Source: Buchnera_K aphidicola_B
Lineage (GTDB): Bacteria; Pseudomonadota; Gammaproteobacteria; Enterobacterales; Enterobacteriaceae
Direction: 5' to 3'
NCBI RefSeq assembly: GCF_039388045.1
Contig: NZ_CP135015.1
Location: forward strand, 186,001-250,000
DNA length: 64,000 bases
Position numbers and translations under genes: made by a program. Under the pieces are notes generated by a model. The model was not told the origin of the DNA and did no database searches. It worked only from the letters and a program-made list of their open reading frames with translations. Shown here in pieces: positions 18,684 to 27,517 of the stretch; positions within the stretch are counted from its first letter, which is position 1; the number at the start of each line of letters is the position of its first letter.

Positions 18684-19718
18684 ATGAAAATAAATTTGCT
18701 AAATTTTGATCGTATTAAAATGCGTGATTTTTTTATATCTATTAATGAAAAATATTTTCATGCAGATCAAATAATGAAATGGATATATAATCATAATTGT
18801 TATGATTTTAATAAAATGACAAATTTAAGTATCCGTTTACGACAAAAATTGATCCATCGTACGACATTACGTATACCTAAAATAATTAAAAAATTAAATT
18901 CTAACGATGGTACTATAAAATTTTTAATGCAAATAGATACAAATTATATAGAAACCATTTATATTCCTGAAAAAAAAAGAAATACAATATGTGTTTCTTC
19001 GCAAGTAGGATGTGTATTAAAATGTGATTTTTGTGCAACAGGTTATATGGGTTTTAAGCGTAATTTACAAGTATCAGAAATTATTGGTCAAATATTAAAT
19101 ATTAAAAAAAAAAAATCCAGAAAAAAACTTAATATTGTTTTCATGGGTATGGGAGAACCATTATTAAATTTTAACAATGTTATTACTGCTGTTAAAATTA
19201 TGCTGGATCCTTTAGGAATGTGTATTTCTAAATATAATATTACATTATCAACAGTAGGTATAATACCAGGATTAGAAAAACTAAAAAATACAATTGATAT
19301 AAGATTAGCTATATCATTACATGCACCTAATAATAAATTACGTTCTAAAATTGTACCTATAAATAAAAAATATAATATTGAATCTATATTAAGTACTGCT
19401 AAAAATTATTTAAACACCTCTAAAACCAATAAAGGAGGTGTAACGATAGAATACGTTATGTTAAAAGATATTAATGATAATATTAAATTTGCACAAGAAC
19501 TAGTAGAATTATTAAAAAATATACCTAGCAAAATTAATTTAATACCATGGAATTATAATCAATATTCTAAATATTGCGTAAGTACATATGAGCAAATGCA
19601 TAAATTTGCAAATATTTTACTTAAAAAAGGTTATATTGTTAAAATTAGGAAAAATAGAGGAGCGGATATTAATGCCGCTTGTGGGCAATTGTCAAATTTT
19701 ATAAATTGTGATTTATAA
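18684..19718 (+). CDS. rlmN: Dual-specificity rRNA/tRNA adenine-C2 methyltransferase RlmN (radical SAM)
   Basis: RlmN methylates A2503 of 23S rRNA and A37 of some tRNAs. The radical SAM cluster motif C-x3-C-x2-C is CVLKCDFC, inside the conserved CVSSQVGC context. The methyl-carrying cysteine is in NAACGQL near the end. GMGEPLLN, SLHAPN and INKKYNIE blocks are intact. At 344 residues it is shorter than E. coli (384), missing the extreme N-terminus and the basic C-terminal tail, neither of which carries catalytic residues. Confidence 0.96.
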   Translation: MKINLLNFDRIKMRDFFISINEKYFHADQIMKWIYNHNCYDFNKMTNLSIRLRQKLIHRTTLRIPKIIKKLNSNDGTIKFLMQIDTNYIETIYIPEKKRNTICVSSQVGCVLKCDFCATGYMGFKRNLQVSEIIGQILNIKKKKSRKKLNIVFMGMGEPLLNFNNVITAVKIMLDPLGMCISKYNITLSTVGIIPGLEKLKNTIDIRLAISLHAPNNKLRSKIVPINKKYNIESILSTAKNYLNTSKTNKGGVTIEYVMLKDINDNIKFAQELVELLKNIPSKINLIPWNYNQYSKYCVSTYEQMHKFANILLKKGYIVKIRKNRGADINAACGQLSNFINCDL

Positions 19719-19786
19719 AAAACATATTAATTTTAATATTTATAGAAAAAATGATTTAAAATTTTAAATATTAAAGGTTTAAAAAA

Positions 19787-21052
19787 ATGAGCAAGATTCA
19801 ATCTTTACGCGGCATGAATGATATTTTACCAAAAAATTTATATTTTTGGTGGTGTAAAATAGAAAATGTAATTAAAGAAATATTTACAAGCTATTGTTTT
19901 AATGAAATAAGAACTCCAATTTTAGAACAAACAAATCTTTTTAATAGAACTATAGGACAAGATACTGATATAAATAAAGAGATGTATAGTTTTAATGATA
20001 AAAATAATTTTTCTATTACATTACGTCCGGAATCTACCGCTAGTTGTGTCAGATCAGTTATTGAAAATGATCTTCTATATGAAAAAATATTAAAATTGTG
20101 GTATTATGGACCTATGTTTAGATATGAAAGACCTCAAAAAGGAAGATTTAGACAATTTTATCAAATTGGAGCCGAAATTTTCGGTTTAGAAGGTTCAGAA
20201 ATTGAATTAGAGATTTTATTATTAATAAATAGAATATGGAAAAAATTAAATGTTTGTAATTTTTTAACTTTAGAAATTAATTCTATTGGTTTTTTAAAAG
20301 AACGTATAAAATATATTAAAGATTTAAAAAATTTTTTTAAAAAAAATATTCAATATTTTAAAAAAGCTAATATACATAAATTTAAATTCAATTCATTAAG
20401 AATATTAGATAGTAAAAATAACGTTATTAAAAAAATATTATCTAAAGCGCCTTTGTTAAAAGATTATTTGGGAGAAATTTCAATAAATAATTTTAATAAT
20501 TTATGCATAATGCTTAAGAAATTTAATATTCCATATAATATAAATTATAATTTAGTTAGAGGTTTAGACTATTATAACAATATTGTTTTTGAATGGAAAA
20601 CAAAGACTTTAGGAACACAAGATACTGTTTGTTCAGGAGGTAGATACGATACTTTATTTAAACAATTAGGTAACAAAGATCATGTTCCAGCTATAGGTTT
20701 TGCAATTGGAATGGAACGCTTAGTAATGCTTTATAAAAATATAAAAACAAAGAAAAAAAAAACCATAAATATTTTCATTTGTTTTATAAAAAATAGAAAT
20801 AAATTATCAGCTATAAAATTATCTGAATATATTCATAATATTTTTCCTAATTTATCAATAACAATTCATAGTAATAATTATCTCTTTAATCAAAAAAAAA
20901 ATATTTCTAAATTTAATATTCATTTGTTAATTTTTATAGGTGACAAAGAAAGAAGAAATAATTATATTACTGTAAAAATTTGTAAACAAAATCAAAGAGT
21001 TGTTGTTTTTTCTAAAAATATTTATTTTTTTATTAAAAATTTTTTTAAATGA
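19787..21052 (+). CDS. hisS: Histidyl-tRNA synthetase HisS
   Basis: This is a class II aminoacyl-tRNA synthetase charging tRNA-His. The 421-residue product (E. coli 424) starts with RGMNDILP and has class II motif 2 YGPMFRYERPQKGRFRQFYQ. The histidine-A signature LVRGLDYYNN and motif 3 AIGFAIGMERLV follow. The anticodon-binding domain occupies the last 95 or so residues. rlmN precedes it, as in E. coli up to lost intervening genes. Confidence 0.98.
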   Translation: MSKIQSLRGMNDILPKNLYFWWCKIENVIKEIFTSYCFNEIRTPILEQTNLFNRTIGQDTDINKEMYSFNDKNNFSITLRPESTASCVRSVIENDLLYEKILKLWYYGPMFRYERPQKGRFRQFYQIGAEIFGLEGSEIELEILLLINRIWKKLNVCNFLTLEINSIGFLKERIKYIKDLKNFFKKNIQYFKKANIHKFKFNSLRILDSKNNVIKKILSKAPLLKDYLGEISINNFNNLCIMLKKFNIPYNINYNLVRGLDYYNNIVFEWKTKTLGTQDTVCSGGRYDTLFKQLGNKDHVPAIGFAIGMERLVMLYKNIKTKKKKTINIFICFIKNRNKLSAIKLSEYIHNIFPNLSITIHSNNYLFNQKKNISKFNIHLLIFIGDKERRNNYITVKICKQNQRVVVFSKNIYFFIKNFFK

Positions 21053-21102
21053 ATATTTATTATTATACATAATTTTCAAATATAAAGTCCAAGGAAAAAC
21101 GC

Positions 21103-22359
21103 ATGTCTATAAAAAATAATTCTATACAACATTATGATATAAAAATATGGAATGCTATAAAAAAAGAAGAAAAAAGGCAAGAAGAACATATAGAATTAAT
21201 TGCTTCAGAAAATTATACTAGTAAATTAGTTATGCAAGCACAAGGTTCTATATTAACAAATAAATATGCTGAAGGATATCCAGAAAAACGTTATTACGGT
21301 GGTTGTAAATACGTGGATATAATCGAAAAAATTGCTATAAAAAGAGCTAAAATTTTGTTTGGCGCAAATTACGTTAATGTACAACCTCATTCTGGTTCAC
21401 AAGCTAATTTTGCTATTTATAATGCATTATTAAATCCTGGAGATTTAATTTTAGGAATGGATTTAACTCATGGAGGACATTTAACACATGGTTCAAAAGT
21501 AAATATTTCAGGTAGATTATATAATACAATAAGTTATGGAATTGATGAAAATGGCACAGTAAATTACAAAGAAATAGAATCACTTGCGAAAAAATATAAA
21601 CCAAAAATGATTATTGGAGGATTTTCTGCATATTCCGGTTTATGTGATTGGGAGAAAATTCGACATATTGCTGATACTGTAAACGCATTTTTTTTGGTAG
21701 ATATGGCACATATCGCAGGTTTAGTTGCAGCAAAATTATATCCTAATCCATTAAAATATGCTCATTTTGTAACTTCTACAACACATAAAACTTTGGCAGG
21801 TCCTAGAGGTGGTTTAATCTTGTCTTGTTCTAATGATAAAAGTTTACATCAAAAGATTAATTCTTCTATATTTCCAGGTATACAAGGTGGTCCATTAATG
21901 CATATAATTGCAGCAAAAGCTATTGCATTTAAGGAAGCAATGGAAGAAAAATTTACAGAATATCAAAAAAAAATATTAGAAAATTCTAAAAAAATGGTAC
22001 AAACATTTATTTTAAGAAATTATAAAATAGTTTCTGGAAATACTTACAACCATCTATTTGTTATTGATTTAACAAAAAATAAAATAACTGGAAAAGAAGC
22101 AGATTATGCATTAAATAAAGCAAATATTACTGTTAATAAAAATACCATACCAAATGATAAACAAAGTCCTTTTATTACATCGGGTATTAGAATTGGCACA
22201 CCTGCTATAACTAAGAGAGGTATGGGGGCAATTGAATCACAAATGATAGCTAATTGGATTAGCGATATATTAGAAAATATAGACAATAAAAATATTATTA
22301 ATAAAATTAAAAAAAAAGTATTAAAATTATGTAAAAAATTTCCTGTTTATAATAAATAA
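21103..22359 (+). CDS. glyA: Serine hydroxymethyltransferase GlyA
   Basis: GlyA is the PLP enzyme that converts serine and tetrahydrofolate to glycine and 5,10-methylene-THF, the main one-carbon source. At 418 residues (E. coli 417) all landmarks are present: IELIASENYTS, YAEGYPEKRYYGG, DMAHIAGLV and the PLP lysine in TSTTHKTLAGPRGG. An AAGGA site precedes the ATG. SerC at 37.9 kb belongs to the serine supply. A stem-loop follows at 22381-22420. Confidence 0.98.
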   Translation: MSIKNNSIQHYDIKIWNAIKKEEKRQEEHIELIASENYTSKLVMQAQGSILTNKYAEGYPEKRYYGGCKYVDIIEKIAIKRAKILFGANYVNVQPHSGSQANFAIYNALLNPGDLILGMDLTHGGHLTHGSKVNISGRLYNTISYGIDENGTVNYKEIESLAKKYKPKMIIGGFSAYSGLCDWEKIRHIADTVNAFFLVDMAHIAGLVAAKLYPNPLKYAHFVTSTTHKTLAGPRGGLILSCSNDKSLHQKINSSIFPGIQGGPLMHIIAAKAIAFKEAMEEKFTEYQKKILENSKKMVQTFILRNYKIVSGNTYNHLFVIDLTKNKITGKEADYALNKANITVNKNTIPNDKQSPFITSGIRIGTPAITKRGMGAIESQMIANWISDILENIDNKNIINKIKKKVLKLCKKFPVYNK

Positions 22360-22380
22360 TATAATTATTAATTATATTCT

Positions 22381-22420
22381 ACACATAAAAGCAAATATAA
22401 TGCAATTTTACTTTATGTGT
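22381..22420 (+). terminator. Possible stem-loop after glyA
   Basis: ACACATAAA (22381-22389) can pair with TTTATGTGT (22412-22420) across a 22-base loop, 22 bases after the glyA stop. A short T-rich stretch (ATTACATTTTT) follows. The stem is AT-rich and weak, so this is a tentative terminator or mRNA 3' end. Confidence 0.4.
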
Positions 22421-22624
22421 ATTACATTTTTAAAATTAAATATTTTAATTACACTCATAGTGAAATAATAAGAATATAATTAATAATAATTTATTATAAT
22501 GTGAAACATTAAATTAACAAATATTTTAATATGATAATTTTTCAACAATTTATTTAAATTACTTACATTACTATATTTAAAATATTTTATAAATAAATTT
22601 TTTAAATTTATTTTTAAATAAATA

Positions 22625-23617
22625 TTATATATTATGAATTAAAACCCATAAAGGATTTTTACCAGTATTTCCAATAGAAATTAATTTTATATAACCAGTG
22701 TTAAAATTTATAGAATAGCATGCAATAGTATTTGATTTCTCTCCAGCGACAATCAAAATATTTCCTTTTTTATTTATATTAAAAGAACGAGGTTGTATTT
22801 CAGTAATAAAATTTTTTTTAATTTTTAAATATTTTCCATTATTTAAAATTTTAAATATTGTAATTAAATGTAATTTTCTATCACAACTATATAAAAATTT
22901 TCCAGAAGGGTGTATAATTATATCTGCTGACCATGGTTTAGTGTTAATATTATTTTTAAAAATACTTATATTTTGTGTTTTAAGAATGTTATTAAAATGT
23001 TCTATATACCATACATCAACACTGCCATTTAATTCATTAATATTATATAAATATTTTCCATTGTTGTGTATACACATATGACGAGGACCGAAGTTAATTG
23101 AGTTTTTTAATTTAATTAATTTTTTTATTTTAAATTTTTTAATTTCAGTATTATATACATAAATTTTATTTTCTTTTAACGCTGTAACAAATATTTTTTT
23201 ATAATCCATGCTTAAGCATGATGAATGACATCCTAATATATTAGGTAATGTAATTAATGAATCAATTATAGGTATACCAAAAACATCCAATTTAAATATA
23301 TTTAATGAATTAAAATGGTAAGAACTACAAAATATTAATTGTTTATTTACATCTAGAGTAATGTGATTTAAACTAACGGATAAACGAACTTTTTTATAAA
23401 ATTTTATAAAACCAAAACGATTAATTTTATAACATATAATGTAAAATTTTGGTCGAATAGCTACATACAATATTTTTTTTTCTTTATTGATACATAAAGG
23501 TTGTGGTTCACCTTTTAATGCAACTATTTGTATTAAATTTAATATTCCAAAATTTTCTAAACGCCATACTTCTATTTGTTTACTTTCTGAACTAGATATG
23601 TAAATTATTTGATTCAT
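22625..23617 (-). CDS. pgl: 6-phosphogluconolactonase Pgl (YbhE type)
   Basis: Pgl hydrolyses 6-phosphogluconolactone, the product of Zwf, in the oxidative pentose phosphate pathway. This is the seven-bladed beta-propeller type found in enterobacteria, 330 residues (E. coli 331). It has repeated blade motifs such as GPRHMCIHNNGKYLYNINELNGSV and IIHPSGKFLYSCDR, and ends GKNPLWVLIHN. The cognate zwf is at 45.6 kb, so the two oxidative steps survive in separate places. Confidence 0.95.
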   Translation of the reverse strand: MNQIIYISSSESKQIEVWRLENFGILNLIQIVALKGEPQPLCINKEKKILYVAIRPKFYIICYKINRFGFIKFYKKVRLSVSLNHITLDVNKQLIFCSSYHFNSLNIFKLDVFGIPIIDSLITLPNILGCHSSCLSMDYKKIFVTALKENKIYVYNTEIKKFKIKKLIKLKNSINFGPRHMCIHNNGKYLYNINELNGSVDVWYIEHFNNILKTQNISIFKNNINTKPWSADIIIHPSGKFLYSCDRKLHLITIFKILNNGKYLKIKKNFITEIQPRSFNINKKGNILIVAGEKSNTIACYSINFNTGYIKLISIGNTGKNPLWVLIHNI

Positions 23618-23768
23618 ATATATATTCTCTTTATTTTATTTTATAACAGTTAATATTTATTATAAATATTATTAAAATGCAATATTTTATAATAATTAAA
23701 TTAAAATTTAAATATTTAAATATCTTAATATTAATTTACAATATTAACTGATACAATTAATACAATAT

Positions 23769-25073
23769 TTAATTATCTATTATATTATTTAATATTTTAT
23801 ATTCATATTTTTTAGATTTAATATCATCAAATTGATTTTCCCAACGAGAAATTACTAAAACAGCTAAAGAATTACCTATAACATTTAACGCAGTACGAGC
23901 CATATCCATAATTCTATCTACTCCAGCAATAAACGCTAGTCCTTCTAATGGAATACCTACAGAACCTAAAGTTGCAAGTAAAACTACAAAAGATATTCCG
24001 GGGATGCCGGCAATACCTTTTGAAGTAATCATTAAAGTTAAAACTAAAATTATTTGATCAGAAAGAGATAATTCAATGCCATATAATTGCGCGATAAAAA
24101 TTGCTGCTATACTTTGATATAATGTTGAACCATCTAAATTAAATGAATATCCTGTAGGTACGACAAAACTAGTTATAGACTTTGGAGCGCCATAATCTTG
24201 CATTTTTTGTATAATTTGTGGTAAAACTGTTTCTGAACTGGAAGTAGAATATGCTAAAATTAATTCATTTTTCAAAATTCTTATTAATACAGTTATTTTG
24301 AAATTGCAAATACGTGCTATAGCCCCTAATATTATAAAGGCAAAAAAAAATATAGAAAGATATACTAAAACAACTAATTTAGCTAGAGGTATAAAAGAAG
24401 AAAATCCGAAATTAGAAATAGTTAGCGCAATTAATGAAAAAACACCAATTGGAGAATAACACATAATTATATTAGTGATTTTAAACATAGTAGCTGAAGT
24501 AGATTTAAAAATATTTATTAATGGTTTTCTATCTTGCAAAGGAAGGGAAGATAAACCTAAACCAAATAATACTGAAAAAAATATTATTTGCAACATATCA
24601 TTATGTGCAATAGAAAAAAAAATATTTTGCGGTATTAAAGATAAAATAATATGCATAAAATCATGAGATATATTTTGCATTTGCATGGCAGAATTTTGAT
24701 ATTTAGATATATCAACCATTTTTAATAAAGACATATCAATTCCAGAACCAGGTTTGAAAAAATTTGCTAAAGCAATACCTACAATTATTGCTAAAGTAGT
24801 TACAATTTCAAAATAAATTATGGTTTTTATACCTATTCTGCCTAACTGTTTAGTATCACTAACAGATGCAATACCAATTATTAATGTTGAAATAACTATC
24901 GGTACAACTATCATTTTAATTAAGTGTGTAAAAATGTCTCCAGCTGGGCTAAGGAAGTGATTAATTACTAATAAACGTTTTTCGGGGTTATTATGCAAAA
25001 CAACCCCTAAAATACTACCTAAAAATAAAGCAATTAAAATTTGCCAAGCGAGACTAATTTTAAAAATTTTCAT
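23769..25073 (-). CDS. gltP: Glutamate/aspartate:proton symporter GltP
   Basis: GltP is an inner membrane carrier of the DAACS family that imports glutamate and aspartate with protons. The 434-residue protein (E. coli GltP 437) is closely similar throughout. It has the re-entrant loop motif AYSTSSSETVLPQI, the substrate/cation motif PTGYSFNLDGSTLYQ and SKGIAGIPGISFV. In a symbiont that makes essential amino acids, host glutamate import is a central nitrogen input. That role is inference from the family and host context. Confidence 0.96.
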   Translation of the reverse strand: MKIFKISLAWQILIALFLGSILGVVLHNNPEKRLLVINHFLSPAGDIFTHLIKMIVVPIVISTLIIGIASVSDTKQLGRIGIKTIIYFEIVTTLAIIVGIALANFFKPGSGIDMSLLKMVDISKYQNSAMQMQNISHDFMHIILSLIPQNIFFSIAHNDMLQIIFFSVLFGLGLSSLPLQDRKPLINIFKSTSATMFKITNIIMCYSPIGVFSLIALTISNFGFSSFIPLAKLVVLVYLSIFFFAFIILGAIARICNFKITVLIRILKNELILAYSTSSSETVLPQIIQKMQDYGAPKSITSFVVPTGYSFNLDGSTLYQSIAAIFIAQLYGIELSLSDQIILVLTLMITSKGIAGIPGISFVVLLATLGSVGIPLEGLAFIAGVDRIMDMARTALNVIGNSLAVLVISRWENQFDDIKSKKYEYKILNNIIDN

Positions 25074-25714
25074 AATATTTATATCCTGAATAAGATATTT
25101 TTAAAATTACGCTTTTAAAAAATTTTACATTTTGTTTATTATGCGTTTAAATCAGTAAAATATATAAAATTTAAAAAATATAAATAATTTAAAAATTTTT
25201 TATTAAAATATTTATATAAAATAATATATTTATAATTTTAATAAAATGTGAATTTGGTTTGATATTTGTATTTTTTATTATTTTAAGATAGGAGTTTAAA
25301 AATTTATTTTTGAAAATATACAAACTTAATTTTTTAAAATATTTAATTAAAATAAATATTATAAATTTTTATTGTATTTTAAAATTATTTTAATATAATA
25401 TTTAAGGATTTAAGATTAAATAAAATTTAAGTTAATTTGAATTTTAAGATGTTAAAGTACGAAATATGATGATTTTGGTTTTTTAAAAACCATAATATAT
25501 TATTAAATAAATGCAATTGAAAAAATAATATGAATTTAATAATATAAAATTTATTAAAATATATACAATAAATTTTATAAATTATTACATATAATAGTAA
25601 ATTGAAATAAAACTATTAAATAATATTTGTGTGCTAAAATATTTTTTAGTGTATTTAAAATTTTATTAAATAGTAAAATATAATATTAATATAATTAATT
25701 AAAATGGTGAGTAT
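25074..25714. other. Longest non-coding stretch in the window, between gltP and gapA
   Basis: This 641-base region separates the divergent genes gltP and gapA and must hold both promoters. I see no frame resembling a protein, no tRNA-like segment and no IS remnant. The only structure noticed is a loop-less palindrome, GGTTTTTTAAAAACC, at 25478-25492. The length, compared with typical spacers here of 30-350 bases, suggests either an extended regulatory region for gapA or the faded trace of a lost gene. Confidence 0.6.
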
Positions 25715-26713
25715 ATGTCTATTAGAGTGGGTATTAATGGATTTGGAAGAATTGGAAGGATTGTTTTTAGGTTAGCTCAAAAAAGAAAAAACATAAAAAT
25801 AGTAGCTATAAATGATCTTTTAGACGTAAATTATATAGCATATATGTTGAAATATGATTCTACACATGGAACATTTAATAACACAATTAATATTAAAGGC
25901 GATTCAATTATTGTTAATAATAATATAATAAAAATCCTTTCCATTCGTGATCCAGAAAATTTAATTTGGGGTAAATTAAATATTGATGTTGTTATAGAAT
26001 CTACTGGTTTATTTTTAACTAAAGAATCCGCTTATAGACATATTAAAGCAGGAGCAAAAAAAGTTATATTAACAGGACCTTCTAAAGATGATACACCTAT
26101 GTATGTTAAAGGTGCAAATTTTGAAAAATATAATGGTGAAAAAATTGTTTCTAATGCTTCTTGTACAACAAATTGTTTAGCGCCTTTAATTAAAGTTTTA
26201 AATAATGAATTAAACATTATAGAAGGTTTAATGACAACTGTACATGCGACAACTGCTACACAAAAAACTGTAGACTCAGCTTCAAATAAAGATTGGAGAG
26301 GTGGGAGAGGTATTTTGCAAAATATTATTCCTTCATCTACTGGTGCAGCACAAGCCGTTGGAAAAGTTTTACCTGAACTAAATGGAAAATTAACTGGTAT
26401 TGCATTTCGTATACCTACTTCTAATGTTTCAGTGGTGGATCTAACTATACGTTATAAAAAACAATCTACATATAAAAATATATGTAATATAATAAAACAC
26501 GCTGCCAATAATGATATGAAAAATATTATTGGTTACACAGAAGATGAAGTAGTTTCTACTGATTTTAATGGAAATACACTGACATCTATAGTAGATTTTA
26601 AAGCAGGTTTATCATTAAATAATCATTTTTCAAAAATTATAGCTTGGTATGATAATGAATCAGGATATTCAAGTAAAGTGTTAGATTTATTAGAATTAAT
26701 AACAAAAAATTAA
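25715..26713 (+). CDS. gapA: Glyceraldehyde-3-phosphate dehydrogenase GapA
   Basis: GapA is the NAD-dependent glycolytic dehydrogenase. The 332-residue product (E. coli 331) has the Rossmann start INGFGRIGR, the catalytic C150 in SNASCTTNC, the histidine in TTVHATTATQK and the phosphate-site STGAAQAVGKVLPEL. It lies alone after the 641-base spacer and ends in a shared hairpin with the convergent fldA. Confidence 0.99.
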   Translation: MSIRVGINGFGRIGRIVFRLAQKRKNIKIVAINDLLDVNYIAYMLKYDSTHGTFNNTINIKGDSIIVNNNIIKILSIRDPENLIWGKLNIDVVIESTGLFLTKESAYRHIKAGAKKVILTGPSKDDTPMYVKGANFEKYNGEKIVSNASCTTNCLAPLIKVLNNELNIIEGLMTTVHATTATQKTVDSASNKDWRGGRGILQNIIPSSTGAAQAVGKVLPELNGKLTGIAFRIPTSNVSVVDLTIRYKKQSTYKNICNIIKHAANNDMKNIIGYTEDEVVSTDFNGNTLTSIVDFKAGLSLNNHFSKIIAWYDNESGYSSKVLDLLELITKN

Positions 26714-26771
26714 TTTTAATTTTAATATTTTAGTTTATTGGTTTAAATTAAAATACAATGTAAATTATATT

Positions 26772-26802
26772 TACCGTTATGCATGTAATTTAAATAACGG
26801 TA
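26772..26802. terminator. Bidirectional terminator-like hairpin between gapA and fldA
   Basis: TACCGTTAT (26772-26780) pairs perfectly with ATAACGGTA (26794-26802) over a 13-base loop. The spacer lies between the 3' ends of convergent genes, where a two-way terminator is expected. The core is the only GC-containing block in the spacer. T-rich sequence follows on the plus side, and an A-to-T-rich stretch on the minus side. Confidence 0.65.
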
Positions 26803-26823
26803 GTATAATTTATATATCTTTTA

Positions 26824-27342
26824 TTATATTCTTAGGTTTTTAATCCATTTTTTAACCCTTAATTTAGTTAATTTTGGTTGTCTATCTATATCAATAGTTA
26901 ATCCGCAAAATACATTCTTTTTTATTTCAGCTTTAGATGAAGTATGGTAATAACCTTTTGTAGACCATTGTCCTATAATTTCTACTTTTTTTGATTTTAA
27001 AATTTTATATAGTAAACCCATAGCATCGCAAAAATATTCCGAATAATCTTCCTGATCTCCACAACCAAATAAAGCTATTTTTTTGTTATGGAAATTTATT
27101 GTTTGTAAAATAGGTAAAAAATCTTCCCAATCACATTGCATATCTCCATAGTACCAAGTAGATATACCAAAAAACAATATTTTACAAGATTCTATATCTT
27201 TTTTCTTTGTATTATTTATCTCATATAATAAAGATTGTTTAGGATATAATGTTTTTTGTATTAATTTGGCGACAAATTCTGTATTACCAGTGTCACTGCC
27301 AAAAAATATTCCTATATTTTTTTTATTATTCATATTTTTCAT
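26824..27342 (-). CDS. fldA: Flavodoxin FldA
   Basis: FldA is an FMN-binding low-potential electron carrier. The 172-residue protein has the phosphate loop GIFFGSDTGNTE, the flavin-stacking region STWYYGDMQCDW and FGCGDQEDYSEYFCDAMG. It ends GLTIDIDRQPKLT and is the long-chain flavodoxin type. Two starts compete: ATG 27342 and ATG 27333, nine bases later. AGGA lies 3 and 12 bases upstream respectively, so the second may be the true start. Likely clients include radical SAM enzymes such as LipA and RlmN. Confidence 0.96.
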   Translation of the reverse strand: MKNMNNKKNIGIFFGSDTGNTEFVAKLIQKTLYPKQSLLYEINNTKKKDIESCKILFFGISTWYYGDMQCDWEDFLPILQTINFHNKKIALFGCGDQEDYSEYFCDAMGLLYKILKSKKVEIIGQWSTKGYYHTSSKAEIKKNVFCGLTIDIDRQPKLTKLRVKKWIKNLRI

Positions 27343-27517
27343 AATCCTAATATTATATACAATTAATTAAAAATTATAGTACATTAATTATTATTTTAAA
27401 AAATGTAATTTAAAAAATATAATAAATTATTTAATTATAAGACATTATTTGAAATATTTACGACAATTAGGATAATTATATTATATATTTATTTTAAAAA
27501 TAATTATACAGGTGTAT

